Made by a program: the position numbers and the translations under genes. Source: an uncultured Clostridia bacterium (lineage in GTDB: Bacteria; Bacillota; Clostridia; Lachnospirales; CAG-274). Taken from it: 64,000 nt of DNA. The stretch is from contig CALWSK010000005.1 of NCBI GenBank assembly GCA_944384195.1, positions 1 to 64,000 on the forward strand, written 5' to 3'. A model generated the notes under the pieces. The model had not been told where the DNA came from and did no database searches. It saw only the letters and a list, made by a program, of their open reading frames with translations. Below are positions 29,401 to 38,464 of this stretch, one piece after another (the stretch's first letter is position 1; each line of letters opens with the position of its first letter).

Positions 29401-29872
29401 CAATGTTCATTCTTGGCTTCCTATAAGAAATTTTATAAAAGATGAAACCTACTTTTTAACACCAGAACCTTTTTACACTGTTACAACACCTTCCACGGCA
29501 AAAAATTTACTATCTGTTGGTGGATATAATCATATAACAAATTCAAATTCTATAAGCTCTAGCAGAGGACCAAATAGACTAAATGAACTAAAACCTATAA
29601 TATCTGCCCCTAGTGAAAATGTAAGCTGTATAAACACTCAAGGAAGTCTTGATATAATAAGTGGTACTAGTGTAGCTTGTGCTATAGCTACTGGTTGTTC
29701 TGCTCTATTATTAGAATGGGGTATAGTAAAAGAAAATAACTTTTCTATAAATTCTATATCTGCTATAGGATATTTCGCCTATGGAGCTAAACGAGATCCA
29801 AATGAAACATATCCAAACAATATTTCCGGATTTGGCAGATTAAATATTATGTCTACATTTGAAAATATATAA
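26456..29872 (+). CDS. Double Csp-like subtilisin (fused)
   Basis: A 1,138-residue protein with two complete S8 peptidase domains and no signal peptide. Domain 1 has Asp124 (VIDSGIN), His191 (VGHGTA), oxyanion Asn293 (ANGNEG) and Ser501 (SGTSFATP). Domain 2 has Asp682 (VDTGIN), His749 (IGHGTK), Asn864 (ANGNEA) and Ser1072 (SGTSVACA). Each is preceded by about 100 residues of prodomain-like sequence. The IWDQxIEG and GTNxGxHxG motifs mark the clostridial Csp group, which activates the cortex lytic enzyme SleC during germination. In C. difficile CspBA the second domain is a pseudoprotease; here both triads are intact. A non-germination S8 role is the alternative. Start ATG 26456 lies behind AGGGTGAT. 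Confidence 0.85.
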   Translation: MNDMKMDSSLETALEIPKEFIEKSTLKTGYDKKENTWELIVKFNSDINFLKSVLDIDIEILSDKYAIIKIKEDDIPKLISYREIEYIEKPRQLKSFLDKSKNSICYNNISSDLTGKGVLISVIDSGINFLHKDFINEDGTSRIVYIWDQTIEGNAPDGFLYGSLYENEDINLALSSDNPLNIVPHVDTVGHGTAVGGIAFGNGKASKGRYTGIAKEASIIVVKLGKQGSARSTEIMRAIKFSIDKAISLNMPLVINLSFGTNEGAHSGYSLFETYINDMSNLWKTAIVVANGNEGASANHFSYTINSNEELEIEISVGELVESLYIVLYKDFVDEFDIKIVSPSNEQSIIINDKTSQVSFNFKNENLYFNLGNPSPYTVEQGIFFELIAKEDFILKGIWKIIINAKNIVNGKFDIWLPITETISKNIKFLNPSIETTLTIPATATNVISVGGYNSLINSIADFSGRGYTSIGLVKPDIVAPAVNIMTTNKEGGYDTFSGTSFATPFVSGACALLMQWGIIEKNDPFLYGQRIKAYLRLGAKRAENIDYPNNKWGYGSLCVDQIFKYLQKGVKVNTMDNKNLAYSNDYIEVLAQYNAFTLEIIQKYDFIKFCKKLIGEYAVLFIEINKINLLTEEEISKMSLELPFCLGLMNKSALLETGVLAIQNQPFLSLRGNGVLIGIVDTGINYTLEEFKYEDGSTKIVSIWDQSIEGTPPKDFCFGTEYKREDIDKALNSDNPFDIVKTKDDIGHGTKLASIISARENIEKNFIGVAPDSELVIVKLAEAKESLRDYCFIDKNTPAYNSSNLILGIEYLYKKSLELKNPIAICIALGTNSGLHNGLSIVEQYINNIATKVGVIVSIANGNEADTQHHNLTKLEKTGDEKIIEFKIAEKENGIMLNIATYPSDKVAFELISPLGETTGKILPIDNLEQEIKLVLSNSTVNITQYNKMYQNSGQLSLIRITNPSFGNWKLKLYGEKILIGNVHSWLPIRNFIKDETYFLTPEPFYTVTTPSTAKNLLSVGGYNHITNSNSISSSRGPNRLNELKPIISAPSENVSCINTQGSLDIISGTSVACAIATGCSALLLEWGIVKENNFSINSISAIGYFAYGAKRDPNETYPNNISGFGRLNIMSTFENI

Positions 29873-29874
29873 AA

Positions 29875-29894
29875 AAGGGGGCTATAACCCCCTT
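29875..29894. terminator. Convergent terminator
   Basis: A 7-bp GC-rich stem, AAGGGGG / CCCCCTT, with a 6-base loop. The minus strand ends in a TTTTTT tract, so it serves the chemoreceptor gene best. Confidence 0.8.
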
Positions 29895-29900
29895 CTAAAA

Positions 29901-32153
29901 TTATTCTTCTTTTAATTTAAAGTCTGAAACAGAAGAATAGAATATATCAACTTGATTAGATAAAGCTTCTGATGCCGCTGCTAATTCTTCACTTGAAGAA
30001 GTATTATTTTGCGTTACTTTAGATATTTCAAATATACCTAAATTAACTTCATCTATAGCTTTTTCTTGCTCTTTAGAAGATTTTGTAGAAGAATCTACTA
30101 AAGAAGATATCTGTTCTATTTGCTCTACTATACTTATTAGATGTTTTGCCGTATCATTAGCAATTTTAGAACCCTCTCCTACTTTTTCTACAGAACTTTT
30201 TATAAGATCTGTTGTTTCTCTTGCTGCTTGTTGACTTCTAGCAGCAAGGTTTCTTACCTCTTCTGCTACAACAGCAAACCCTTTTCCGTGCTCTCCGGCA
30301 CGAGCTGCTTCAACTGCTGCATTAAGAGCTAATATATTAGTTTGGAATGCTATATCATCTATAACTTTTATTATATTTGAAATACTATTAGAAGCATTTT
30401 TTATATCTTCCATAGCTAAAAGCATATTATCCATTTCTTTACTACCTTCGCTAGCACTATCTTTTGCTTCTCTTGCAAGTTGGTTAGCTTGTTCTGTTTT
30501 TAATGCATTATCTTTTGCTTTTTCTGATATTTGCTTAACAGTTACATTTAATTCTTCTACGGCAGACGCCTGCTTAGTAGCACCATCAGCTAATGTAAAA
30601 CTAGAATCTGATATCTGCCTAACTCCATCTGACACTCTTTCTGCCGACATAATTATGCCTCTATTTAAAATATTAAGATTTTTAATTATAAGATTTAAAG
30701 ACTCTCTTATATGTTCAAAATCTCCAATATATTTTCTTTCTATTTCTAAGTCAAAATTTTTATTACTCATTTCATATAATATATTTGATATTTCTGATAT
30801 GTAAGAGTTTATACTTTCTGAAGTATAATTTACAGTTTGTTTTATTTTATCAAATTCTCCCTTGTATCCTTTTTCTATTCTATAAGAAAAATTTCCTTTA
30901 GACAATTCTTCTAAAGCATCTTTAATATCTTCTATAGGGATTACAAAGTTTTCTGCAAATATATTTAACCCTTTTGTTATTTCTTGCCATTCTCCAGTAT
31001 ATCTACTTTCATCAAGTCTAAATTTAAGGTTTCCTTCAACAACAGCATCTATAAGAGCTTTTATGTCAGTAGATATATTATTTAAGGCAGTTTGGAATGA
31101 GCTCATACCTTCTGTTATCATTGCTTTGTTACCAGGGAATTTTTTAATATCACTAGAAAAATGTCCATCTCCAAAATCTTTTATTTTTAGCATAATATAT
31201 GAAAATTCATCAGTAAAATTATTAATTGTTTTATTTATTTCATCTATAGCAAGTTTAAATACACCTTGATATTTTTTAGCATCTATTCTATATGATGTAT
31301 TACCTTTATCAAACTCATAAGACAATTTATTAATATCTTCTACTATACTTTTAACTGCTTCAGACATATCATAAATAGCATTAGATAAATCTCCAATTTC
31401 ATCAGTAGTATCGGTTCTAGGATCTATATCTAACTCACCTTTTGCTACTCTTAATGCTACTTCTCTAAGATTTTCTATAGGTCTTCTAGTAGAATAAGAT
31501 AATAAAATTGCAAACATAACTGATATAAATATTATAGCTATAAGAATTATAATAACAGCTATTTTAACTAATTTTATTTTTTGTTTTACACTTACTAAGC
31601 TCTCGTTAAATATATCAAAAATCTTATTGGGCATAGTATTGGCTTTAGTAAACATATCATTTCCATAAGAAACAAGATTTTTAAATATTTCATTTCTCAA
31701 GGTACCATTTCCAGCTTGTTTTGCTTTTAAAAGATTTTTTGTCATATCATAATATTCATCTAAAGAAAGACTTATGCCTTGTATAAAAGATATATTCTGA
31801 TCTATAGTTTTAGAATTTATATCATTTTTTAATATTTTTAAAGCATCTAAATTTATTGTTAATGCTTGTTTTACTTTATTATAAGCTTGTTCTATCTCTT
31901 TATTTCCATCTTTAGAATTTTCTTCATCATAAGAAACTTTTGTTACAATTCTTCTTAAATCTGCCAAATCTTGTATAAAATTGATACTATTTTTTGTAGT
32001 ACTATTGCTCAATTCTATCATTTTTCCATATTCTTTTTCCGAATAAGATATAGACCAAACTCCAGTTATAGCAATTAAAATTACTAAAATCAATATTACA
32101 CCAAATGTTATTAAAAATTTAAAAAATAACTGCAAGTCTTTAAAACGTTTCAT
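29901..32153 (-). CDS. Methyl-accepting chemotaxis protein with poly-HAMP region
   Basis: A 750-residue chemoreceptor. Transmembrane helices lie near residues 12-33 and 185-212, bracketing a helical external sensor of the four-helix type. The canonical HAMP is about 215-265. Three further HAMP-like units follow (markers [62 protein letters not shown]) up to about 470. The signalling tip is [17 protein letters not shown], followed by [12 protein letters not shown]. The start is ATG 32153 behind GGAGGGA, and upstream in-frame codons are poor starts. Ligand unknown. It has a good sigma-A promoter, unlike the two sigma-D-type sites elsewhere. Confidence 0.92.
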   Translation of the reverse strand: MKRFKDLQLFFKFLITFGVILILVILIAITGVWSISYSEKEYGKMIELSNSTTKNSINFIQDLADLRRIVTKVSYDEENSKDGNKEIEQAYNKVKQALTINLDALKILKNDINSKTIDQNISFIQGISLSLDEYYDMTKNLLKAKQAGNGTLRNEIFKNLVSYGNDMFTKANTMPNKIFDIFNESLVSVKQKIKLVKIAVIIILIAIIFISVMFAILLSYSTRRPIENLREVALRVAKGELDIDPRTDTTDEIGDLSNAIYDMSEAVKSIVEDINKLSYEFDKGNTSYRIDAKKYQGVFKLAIDEINKTINNFTDEFSYIMLKIKDFGDGHFSSDIKKFPGNKAMITEGMSSFQTALNNISTDIKALIDAVVEGNLKFRLDESRYTGEWQEITKGLNIFAENFVIPIEDIKDALEELSKGNFSYRIEKGYKGEFDKIKQTVNYTSESINSYISEISNILYEMSNKNFDLEIERKYIGDFEHIRESLNLIIKNLNILNRGIIMSAERVSDGVRQISDSSFTLADGATKQASAVEELNVTVKQISEKAKDNALKTEQANQLAREAKDSASEGSKEMDNMLLAMEDIKNASNSISNIIKVIDDIAFQTNILALNAAVEAARAGEHGKGFAVVAEEVRNLAARSQQAARETTDLIKSSVEKVGEGSKIANDTAKHLISIVEQIEQISSLVDSSTKSSKEQEKAIDEVNLGIFEISKVTQNNTSSSEELAAASEALSNQVDIFYSSVSDFKLKEE

Positions 32154-32199
32154 TTTTTCCCTCCATATAAATAATACTAACAAATCAAATTTCTACAAC

Positions 32200-32228
32200 A
32201 TTATACTACACTTATATACATTTTTCAA
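32200..32228 (-). promoter_or_regulatory. Sigma-A promoter of the chemoreceptor
   Basis: On the minus strand TTGAAA (32228-32223), 17-base spacer, TATAAT (32205-32200), about 47 bases before the ATG. Confidence 0.7.
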
Positions 32229-32510
32229 GATATTTAATATCTGTTTTATATACAATATGCATAATTTATATTTTAGCTATATATATATTATTTTTAACAA
32301 TAATATCTATTAGTTAATACATAATTTTATACAATTTTATTTATAATATCTTTATACAACAAAAAAATGTAAAAATATTACTTATAATCTATATAATTTT
32401 TGTACATTTATTATAGTTTATATTAGTTAAATAATAACCGGTTTAATTAAACAATATAAAATATTATAATTTTCCAATATTTGTAATTAAAATAATCTTA
32501 ATATTTTAAA
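32229..32510. other. AT-rich intergenic stretch
   Basis: About 280 bases between the chemoreceptor promoter and the terminator of the next gene. I find no ORF with a ribosome binding site. The only distinctive site is an AACCGGTT palindrome near 32437-32444. Confidence 0.5.
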
Positions 32511-32512
32511 AA

Positions 32513-32546
32513 TAAAAAAAGAGTATCAAATTGATACCCTTTTTTT
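32513..32546 (-). terminator. Terminator of the TolC-like gene
   Basis: An inverted repeat around GTATC / GATAC (32523-32537) flanked by A and T tracts, directly after the stop at 32553 on the minus strand. Confidence 0.75.
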
Positions 32547-32552
32547 ATAAAA

Positions 32553-34004
32553 TTATTGATTTAAATACGGTTTATTAAAAGTATAATAAGCTAAAGAAAA
32601 ACTATTTTTATTTTCTTCTATTTGTTTTTCAATATTTAAAATATTAAATTCAGCTTGATAAACATTATTTAAAGTAGCATTTCCATTTATATAATTTGCT
32701 ACTGTTTTATTATAGTCATCTTTACTCTTTTGCAAATCTATTTTAAGTTTTTTATCTTTTTCTCTAAGATTTACTAAATTATCATAACTAGTACGAATTT
32801 TATTTTCCATATTATTCTGAGCATCTGTTATTTTTCTTTGAGTGGCTTTTATATCATTATCCAGCTTTTGTTTTTCTTCATCTGTGGCATTATGACTATA
32901 ATTTTCTTTTTTATCTTCAATTCTTTTTAATTGCTTTTTAAGAATTTGTATAGATAAATCTCCTTCTTTTTGCCTAAGTATATAAGAATCTAGTTTTATA
33001 TTATCTATTTTAGAAAAATCAGATTCTAAAACTATATCTATATTTGCTTCTTCGCTAGTTCCTATTATATTTGCCAAGTTCTTCTTTTGTGTTTCTAATG
33101 ATGCCTTAAGATTTTCTAAATTATCTTTATTTGTTTTTAAATTATCTTTAGCTTGTTTTAATTCATTTTCAGATATCATACCATATTTATATTTAAGCTC
33201 CATAGCTTCTAAGTTCTTTTCAGAAAGCTCTATGCTCTTTTCTATAAGCATTATATTTAACTTAGTAGCCTTTATAGCATAAGCAGAACTAATAATACTA
33301 AATTCTATACCATCTTCCATTATCTTTTTGTTTAAATCACTATCTTCTATTTGTCCATTTAATTCATTCATATTTTGAAGTATTTGCTCTACTGCTGGAT
33401 TATAATAATCTAATCCAACTATTTTATCACCTAAATTATTTATTACATCTTTTGTATATTCTATATTATCATTTAAATTTTTTATATTAGAATTATTCTG
33501 TTTTGCTATCTTAAAAGCATCTTCTTGAGTAATTTTCTTTCCAGCACTATCTTCCTCTACTAAATATATATATCCTTTTTGATTTGTATCTATAGATATA
33601 TTATTTTTAGCTTCTTCCCAGTTTACCTTCATACCCAAAGCTTCACATATAGTTCTTAAGCCCACATATGTAGTACCATCTAATATTTCTACATCTATAT
33701 CATAATACTTATCATTAAATTTCATTTTATCGCTATCTACATCTATAATTATATTATAGTTACCTTTTTTAGCTTCTATATCTCTTTTTATATCATTCCA
33801 TTTTACTTTAGCACCCAAAATGTCAAATAATTCTCTAAACGCAACCAGTATGTGTCCATCTTTATTTATAACTTTAGATTTTATAGGTTGAAGCATATCG
33901 TTTATATCTACAGATACTTTTTGTATATTATATGCAAAAACATTATTTGTAAGTAACATTGTAGCTAATAACGTACCTGCCATAATTTTAACTTTTTTCT
34001 TCAT
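32553..34004 (-). CDS. Copper-amine-oxidase N-domain and TolC-like protein
   Basis: A 483-residue secreted protein. Residues 1-24 are a signal peptide (TLLATMLLTNNVFA). Residues 28-150 hold a copper amine oxidase N-terminal repeat module (HILVAFRELFDILGAKVKW, TTYVGLRTICEALGMKVNW), common in clostridial wall proteins. Residues 165-483 are a long helical region with the TolC-type signatures SEKNLEAMELKYKYGMISENEL and YNKTVANYINGNATL. TolC forms outer-membrane channels, which a monoderm lacks, so here it may be a membrane-fusion or wall scaffold. No efflux partner is adjacent. ATG 34004 is preceded by GGAGGGATTT. Confidence 0.7.
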   Translation of the reverse strand: MKKKVKIMAGTLLATMLLTNNVFAYNIQKVSVDINDMLQPIKSKVINKDGHILVAFRELFDILGAKVKWNDIKRDIEAKKGNYNIIIDVDSDKMKFNDKYYDIDVEILDGTTYVGLRTICEALGMKVNWEEAKNNISIDTNQKGYIYLVEEDSAGKKITQEDAFKIAKQNNSNIKNLNDNIEYTKDVINNLGDKIVGLDYYNPAVEQILQNMNELNGQIEDSDLNKKIMEDGIEFSIISSAYAIKATKLNIMLIEKSIELSEKNLEAMELKYKYGMISENELKQAKDNLKTNKDNLENLKASLETQKKNLANIIGTSEEANIDIVLESDFSKIDNIKLDSYILRQKEGDLSIQILKKQLKRIEDKKENYSHNATDEEKQKLDNDIKATQRKITDAQNNMENKIRTSYDNLVNLREKDKKLKIDLQKSKDDYNKTVANYINGNATLNNVYQAEFNILNIEKQIEENKNSFSLAYYTFNKPYLNQ

Positions 34005-34082
34005 TCAAATCCCTCCAAACTATATAATATATATAGTATACCTTATATATGTGCTGTTTGCAAGAAATAAAAATAGTAAAAG

Positions 34083-34103
34083 GGAGTAGACTAAATCTAC
34101 TCC
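34083..34103 (-). terminator. Terminator of the VanW gene
   Basis: An 8-bp stem, GGAGTAGA / TCTACTCC, whose right arm touches the TAG stop of the VanW gene at 34103-34105. Confidence 0.75.
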
Positions 34104-35482
34104 TATTTTTTAGTACCTACTAATTTTTCTTCTGCTCTTGGTTTATAATAACTATTATTTACAAATTGCTTTTCTACAAGCTTACCATCTTCATATATAA
34201 GCTTATAAACTTTATATTTATATCCTTTTAAAGGTGTCAAAGATATTTGCTCTTGCCCAAATGGCAATTTATCTGTTTTTTTAATAACACTAGGACCAGG
34301 TTCTATAACATCTACAAGCGCATTCTCAAATTTTATAGTCCTATTCTTAGGTCTTTCATCGTATCCATATATATTACATACTACTTGATTATCTGTAACA
34401 TAACTTTCTATATATATAGGAGTGCTTGTAGAATTTTTAAATTTAAGATCTATATAATCTCCAGCTAAAGTAGCATCAAAGCCATAATCTGTATATCCAA
34501 CCTTTAAAGAATGATTTTGTCTTTCTACAACTTCAAGTTCAGAATATAAAATAGCATTATATAAAGTACTAGATACTTGGCATACGCCTCCGCCATATTC
34601 ATCAACTAGCTTACCTTGTATTATAGTAGGAGCAGGTCTATATCCATTTTTAGCTGTCATATCTCCAAATTTCTCATTTGTAGAAAATACCTCCCCTGGA
34701 TATAATATAGTACCATTTATCTTACTGCTAGCTGTTTTTAAATTTGTTATTCTAGCTTCATCTCTTTCACTTTTTTTAGCATAACTTGTTGAAAAAGAAC
34801 CTAGCTTATCTTTTATTTTAGCTAATTCTTCCTTATTATATTTAGGCTTTATAGGCTTTAATACTAGTTGAAAAATAGTATCACCTTTTTGCTTTAAAGC
34901 TGGTATAAGATTTTTATAAGTAGCTTCTATATCAACTTCTACTCCATCTTTTCCATCAACTATAGTAAAATTCTCTCCCACCTTTTCTATTTTTGCATTT
35001 TGTGGCTCAACTCTTATAGTTTTTGCTATGTTCTCTAGTTTTTGTTTTGCCACATTCTCATCTACTACTCTTTCTAATGTTATATTCTTAGGATTTTCTT
35101 CTAGGTTTTTTATAATTTTTAAACGATCTTTTTTATTACCCTCTCTTGCAATATTATATGCCTCATCTAATGCCTTCTTTTTATCAAGACTAAGTCCAAA
35201 ATCTTTTTTATTATAAGTTAAAATTTTATCTTTATAAGAAGTTTTAATTTCTTCTTTAATATCAATACTTTCTACAGATTTTTTAGCATCTTCTAAAGAC
35301 ATATTAGACACATTAAACCCTGCTATAAAAATATTATTATATATGTTTGGATTTTCTAAAAGTACTTTATCCTTTTTTTCTTTATCAAGCACTATAAGTC
35401 CAAATACTATAAACGCTAATAAACCTATAAATAGGCATAAAGCAATTGATATTAAAATTTTATTATTATTTGATTTTGCCAA
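34103..35482 (-). CDS. VanW family protein with peptidoglycan-binding domain
   Basis: A 459-residue wall-associated protein. Residues 8-31 are a membrane anchor (ILISIALCLFIGLLAFIV). Residues 48-180 hold PG_binding_4-type repeats (AKKSVESIDIKEE, YNIAREGN). Residues 225-360 form the VanW domain with FSTSYAKKSERDEARI, PGEVFSTNEKFGDMT and GGGVCQVSSTLYNA. The tail is a G5-like beta region. Occurs in vancomycin gene clusters but is mostly a chromosomal protein of unknown role; no other van genes are present here. Start is TTG 35482 behind GGAGGGAGA. Confidence 0.9.
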   Translation of the reverse strand: MAKSNNNKILISIALCLFIGLLAFIVFGLIVLDKEKKDKVLLENPNIYNNIFIAGFNVSNMSLEDAKKSVESIDIKEEIKTSYKDKILTYNKKDFGLSLDKKKALDEAYNIAREGNKKDRLKIIKNLEENPKNITLERVVDENVAKQKLENIAKTIRVEPQNAKIEKVGENFTIVDGKDGVEVDIEATYKNLIPALKQKGDTIFQLVLKPIKPKYNKEELAKIKDKLGSFSTSYAKKSERDEARITNLKTASSKINGTILYPGEVFSTNEKFGDMTAKNGYRPAPTIIQGKLVDEYGGGVCQVSSTLYNAILYSELEVVERQNHSLKVGYTDYGFDATLAGDYIDLKFKNSTSTPIYIESYVTDNQVVCNIYGYDERPKNRTIKFENALVDVIEPGPSVIKKTDKLPFGQEQISLTPLKGYKYKVYKLIYEDGKLVEKQFVNNSYYKPRAEEKLVGTKK

Positions 35483-35672
35483 ATTTCTCCCTCCAAACCT
35501 TTTATATTAATATATATATTCAAAAAATGTTTTAATACTACATATTATAGCTTATGATATATATATTATACTACATACAACTTTTAGATTTAAAACAAAA
35601 TTTGTATTTAAACATATTATATCATATTTTATAATATTTTTCTAAATATATTTTACAATAAAATGCAAAAAA

Positions 35673-35691
35673 GATTAGAAAAATTCTAATC
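35673..35691 (-). terminator. Terminator of the YvlB/DUF4097-like gene
   Basis: An 8-bp stem, GATTAGAA / TTCTAATC, with a 3-base loop and T tract on the minus strand. The 35483-35672 gap is AT-rich with no gene seen. Confidence 0.85.
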
Positions 35692-35702
35692 TCTTTGTCG
35701 AT

Positions 35703-36785
35703 TTATTTTATTGTTATTGTAGAATTTGAAGTTTTTAAATCTAAATTTAATTTTTTAAAATAAGATATAGTATCTTCACTTTTAGCAATAACAAAACCTT
35801 CACTTCTTTCTAAATATTTTAAATTATTTTTTAGTATATTTATCTGGCCAAGAGAAGTTCTAGCTTTTAAATCATATTCTATATTAGATGCATTTATTTC
35901 TATATTTATATTATGATTTTGTGTTTCTATTTTCCAGTCGTAGCTTTCATAATTATTTAAAACCTCATTAGATAAATTAATTTCTCCATTTAAAATATCT
36001 ACATCTAGCTTCTCTACATCTATATTGTTAAGTTTTATATAATCATTTATATTACAAACTTTAAGTATTTCAAAATTTATATTTCTAATAATTAACTTTC
36101 CATTTATATTATCTATATTTGCTTTTTTACCATTACAATTTTCTAAAATACCATTACTATCACTAGTTTTTGCTTCTATATCTTCAAAATCTATATTATC
36201 TACCGAAAAGTTACAATTTTTAGCTCCTATACTAAGCTTTTTAAAATATTTCTTAGGAATTAAGGCCTCTATAGATACCTTCTCAAATTCTTCATCATTA
36301 AATAAAAACATATAATTTTTACTAGATGGTGTATAAAAATCTATCTTGGCATCTTGAATTTTAGGGATATATACTGCCCTTATCGTAAGTTTATCACCGT
36401 TATATCCTTTTAAAACTATTTCGCCATTAAGCCCTTTTATTTCTAAGTCGTTTTCATATTCTATAAGTGAAAAATTAAATTCTTTAGAATAGCTCATCTT
36501 ATTGCTTGCACTTTGTCTACTTTTTATAAAACCTTTTACCTCTTTTTCTACTTCACCATATATTTCAACAGTTTTTTTAGCTACTTTTTCTGTAACTTTT
36601 CCTATCTTATTTGCTATTTTAGAAAAATCTATATTATGCCTAGATGTATTATTGTAATTGTTGCTATTATTATTATTTTGCATTTGTGGTTCTGATTGTT
36701 CTATTGCACTTAATAGCTTACTTGCCTCATCAGCAGTTATATCACCATTTTCTAGCATATTTAATATTTTAATTTTTTCATTCAT
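35703..36785 (-). CDS. YvlB/LiaX-like protein with DUF4097 beta-helix
   Basis: A 360-residue protein without signal peptide. The N-terminus MNEKIKILNMLENGDITADEASKLL is the short helical module found in YvlB and LiaX proteins. Residues 40-90 are a polar Asn-rich linker with a basic segment. Residues 100-360 are a DUF4097-type beta-helix (LEIKGLNGEIVLKGYNG, KANIDNINGKLIIRNI). In Firmicutes related proteins respond to cell-envelope stress; no LiaFSR genes adjoin here. Function inferred from domain order only. Confidence 0.75.
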   Translation of the reverse strand: MNEKIKILNMLENGDITADEASKLLSAIEQSEPQMQNNNNSNNYNNTSRHNIDFSKIANKIGKVTEKVAKKTVEIYGEVEKEVKGFIKSRQSASNKMSYSKEFNFSLIEYENDLEIKGLNGEIVLKGYNGDKLTIRAVYIPKIQDAKIDFYTPSSKNYMFLFNDEEFEKVSIEALIPKKYFKKLSIGAKNCNFSVDNIDFEDIEAKTSDSNGILENCNGKKANIDNINGKLIIRNINFEILKVCNINDYIKLNNIDVEKLDVDILNGEINLSNEVLNNYESYDWKIETQNHNINIEINASNIEYDLKARTSLGQINILKNNLKYLERSEGFVIAKSEDTISYFKKLNLDLKTSNSTITIK

Positions 36786-36848
36786 AAAACCACTCCTTTT
36801 TTATTTACTTAAATAATAATACGCAAAATATCTAAACAAGTTTATCTC

Positions 36849-38360
36849 TTAAAAATATTTATTTATTACCGGCCATATATCATCTGTTTCGTGTCCTCTT
36901 TTCCAAGCAGCCACGCCTTTTATCCCAAGCTTTTTAGCAACTTTCATACGTTCTTCTATAGAGCTTGCATCTTCTAGCCAAATTTTCTTAGTTGTTCCAT
37001 TAGAATAATATTCTCCATAATACTGTCTAGTCTGTTCGTCCCAAAAAACTTTAGCATTATTATCTTCTAACAATTTTTTAGCTTCATCCATTCTAAGAGA
37101 TTTAGAAACAACAGATACTTTTCCATCTGTTTTTTTAGTTTCTGTCCACACTCTAGTATAAAAAGGAATGCCCATAATAAGCTTGTCCTTATCAACTAGT
37201 TTAGTAGCCTCTGTCATATATTTTTCTGTCCAAGGTAAAGAAGCTACAGAACCACTTTCATGACTAGTACTATAATGTTCATCATAAGCCATAATTATAA
37301 CATAGTCCACTATCTTTCCAACTTCCTCCATCTGATAATGTTCTGTCCAAGGTGTAGGCACATACATATCTACAGATACAATAAGATTATTGGCTTTAAA
37401 AATAGGAGTAGCCTCTTTTATAAATTGCAAATAATAATCTCCATCTTTTTTATCAACGCTTTCAAAATCTATATTTATCCCATCAAGATTGTATTTTTTG
37501 GCATAGCTAACTAAAGTATCTATAATCTTTTTTCTTTTTTCTTTACTACTTAAAGTATCATGAGTTATTTTTTTATCAAAACTATTAGAAACTAAAGCCC
37601 AAATTTGATATCCTTGCTCTTTTGCCCACTTACTATATTCAATACTTCCTTTATCTTCCACATCACCTTGTGAGTTTTTTATAGCAAACCAAGTAGGAGA
37701 TATAACATTAAGCCCATCTATAGGTATACGTTTTGCTGGTAAATCATTTGTAGCTTTAGAAGTTTGATCCCAAACTAGTTTTATAGAACCGGTCTGATTA
37801 TTTTGTATTGCTTGTGTAGTTATCTCTGTTGTTGATTCTGTTATTACTTGTGTAGTTGTTTCTGTTGTTGATTCTACATTTGTATCTATCTTAACTGTCC
37901 TTGTTGTATTATCCCAAGATACATTATATCCAATACTATCAGATATAGCCCTTAAAGGTAACATAGTATATCCATTTATTATTTTAGGTGCTACATCAAG
38001 CTCTATAATATCTACAAAATTTTTTACCGCTTGTTTATTATCTATTTGAAATACAATATCTATACCATCTTTTTGAACAAAAATTTCTCTTGTATCTTTA
38101 TCCCATTCGATCCTAGCATCTATATGCTCAAAAATATCTCTAAGAGGGACTAGTGTTCTTCCTTCTATAATTATAGGTGGCATATTAAAATTTTTTATTT
38201 TCTCGCCGTCTATTTCTATGTTTATCTCTTCTGCACTATATTTATGTACTTTATCATCATATTTTAAATCCATATTTATCCATTTACCTAAAGCAAATAT
38301 ATTTGTTGTAGCAAATATAGTAAATAGAAAAACAAGACATATTTTTTTTATATTTTTCAT
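36849..38360 (-). CDS. GH18 glycosidase, secreted (wall hydrolase-like)
   Basis: A 503-residue secreted protein. Residues 1-23 are a signal peptide (FLFTIFATTNIFA). Residues 45-158 hold copper amine oxidase N-terminal repeats that usually bind wall. A Thr-rich linker (about 163-185, TTETTTQ, TTEITTQ) separates the GH18 domain, with DGINIDFE at 293-300 and catalytic Glu300, and later MAYDEHY and GIPFYTRVW. It resembles YaaH/SleL-type N-acetylglucosaminidases of spore and wall peptidoglycan. A sigma-D-type promoter precedes it, as is known for Bacillus autolysins. Chitin is a less likely substrate. ATG 38360 is preceded by AAGGAGG. Confidence 0.85.
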   Translation of the reverse strand: MKNIKKICLVFLFTIFATTNIFALGKWINMDLKYDDKVHKYSAEEINIEIDGEKIKNFNMPPIIIEGRTLVPLRDIFEHIDARIEWDKDTREIFVQKDGIDIVFQIDNKQAVKNFVDIIELDVAPKIINGYTMLPLRAISDSIGYNVSWDNTTRTVKIDTNVESTTETTTQVITESTTEITTQAIQNNQTGSIKLVWDQTSKATNDLPAKRIPIDGLNVISPTWFAIKNSQGDVEDKGSIEYSKWAKEQGYQIWALVSNSFDKKITHDTLSSKEKRKKIIDTLVSYAKKYNLDGINIDFESVDKKDGDYYLQFIKEATPIFKANNLIVSVDMYVPTPWTEHYQMEEVGKIVDYVIIMAYDEHYSTSHESGSVASLPWTEKYMTEATKLVDKDKLIMGIPFYTRVWTETKKTDGKVSVVSKSLRMDEAKKLLEDNNAKVFWDEQTRQYYGEYYSNGTTKKIWLEDASSIEERMKVAKKLGIKGVAAWKRGHETDDIWPVINKYF

Positions 38361-38389
38361 AAATTCCTCCTTGTATTTTTAATATCTAT

Positions 38390-38417
38390 ATATCGACATT
38401 TTTATATATATTGTTTA
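38390..38417 (-). promoter_or_regulatory. Sigma-D (motility) type promoter of the GH18 gene
   Basis: On the minus strand TAAA (38417-38414), a 16-base spacer, then GTCGATAT (38397-38390), against TAAA-15-GCCGATAT. It is about 30 bases before the ATG. It is the second such site in the window. Confidence 0.5.
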
Positions 38418-38427
38418 ATAGTAAAAA

Positions 38428-38455
38428 GCCTAGATAAACATAAGTAAATCTAGGC
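38428..38455 (-). terminator. Terminator of asnS
   Basis: An 8-bp stem, GCCTAGAT / ATCTAGGC, with a 12-base loop, between asnS and the GH18 promoter. Confidence 0.8.
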
Positions 38456-38464
38456 ATTTTTATA

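Noticed and set aside
34103..35482. VanW as evidence of a vancomycin resistance cluster
   Set aside because: VanW domains are widespread in Clostridia and no vanH, vanA or vanX lies nearby.
35696..35702. TTGTCGA near the YvlB-like gene end as Spo0A box
   Set aside because: It sits next to a terminator and a stop codon, with no promoter nearby.
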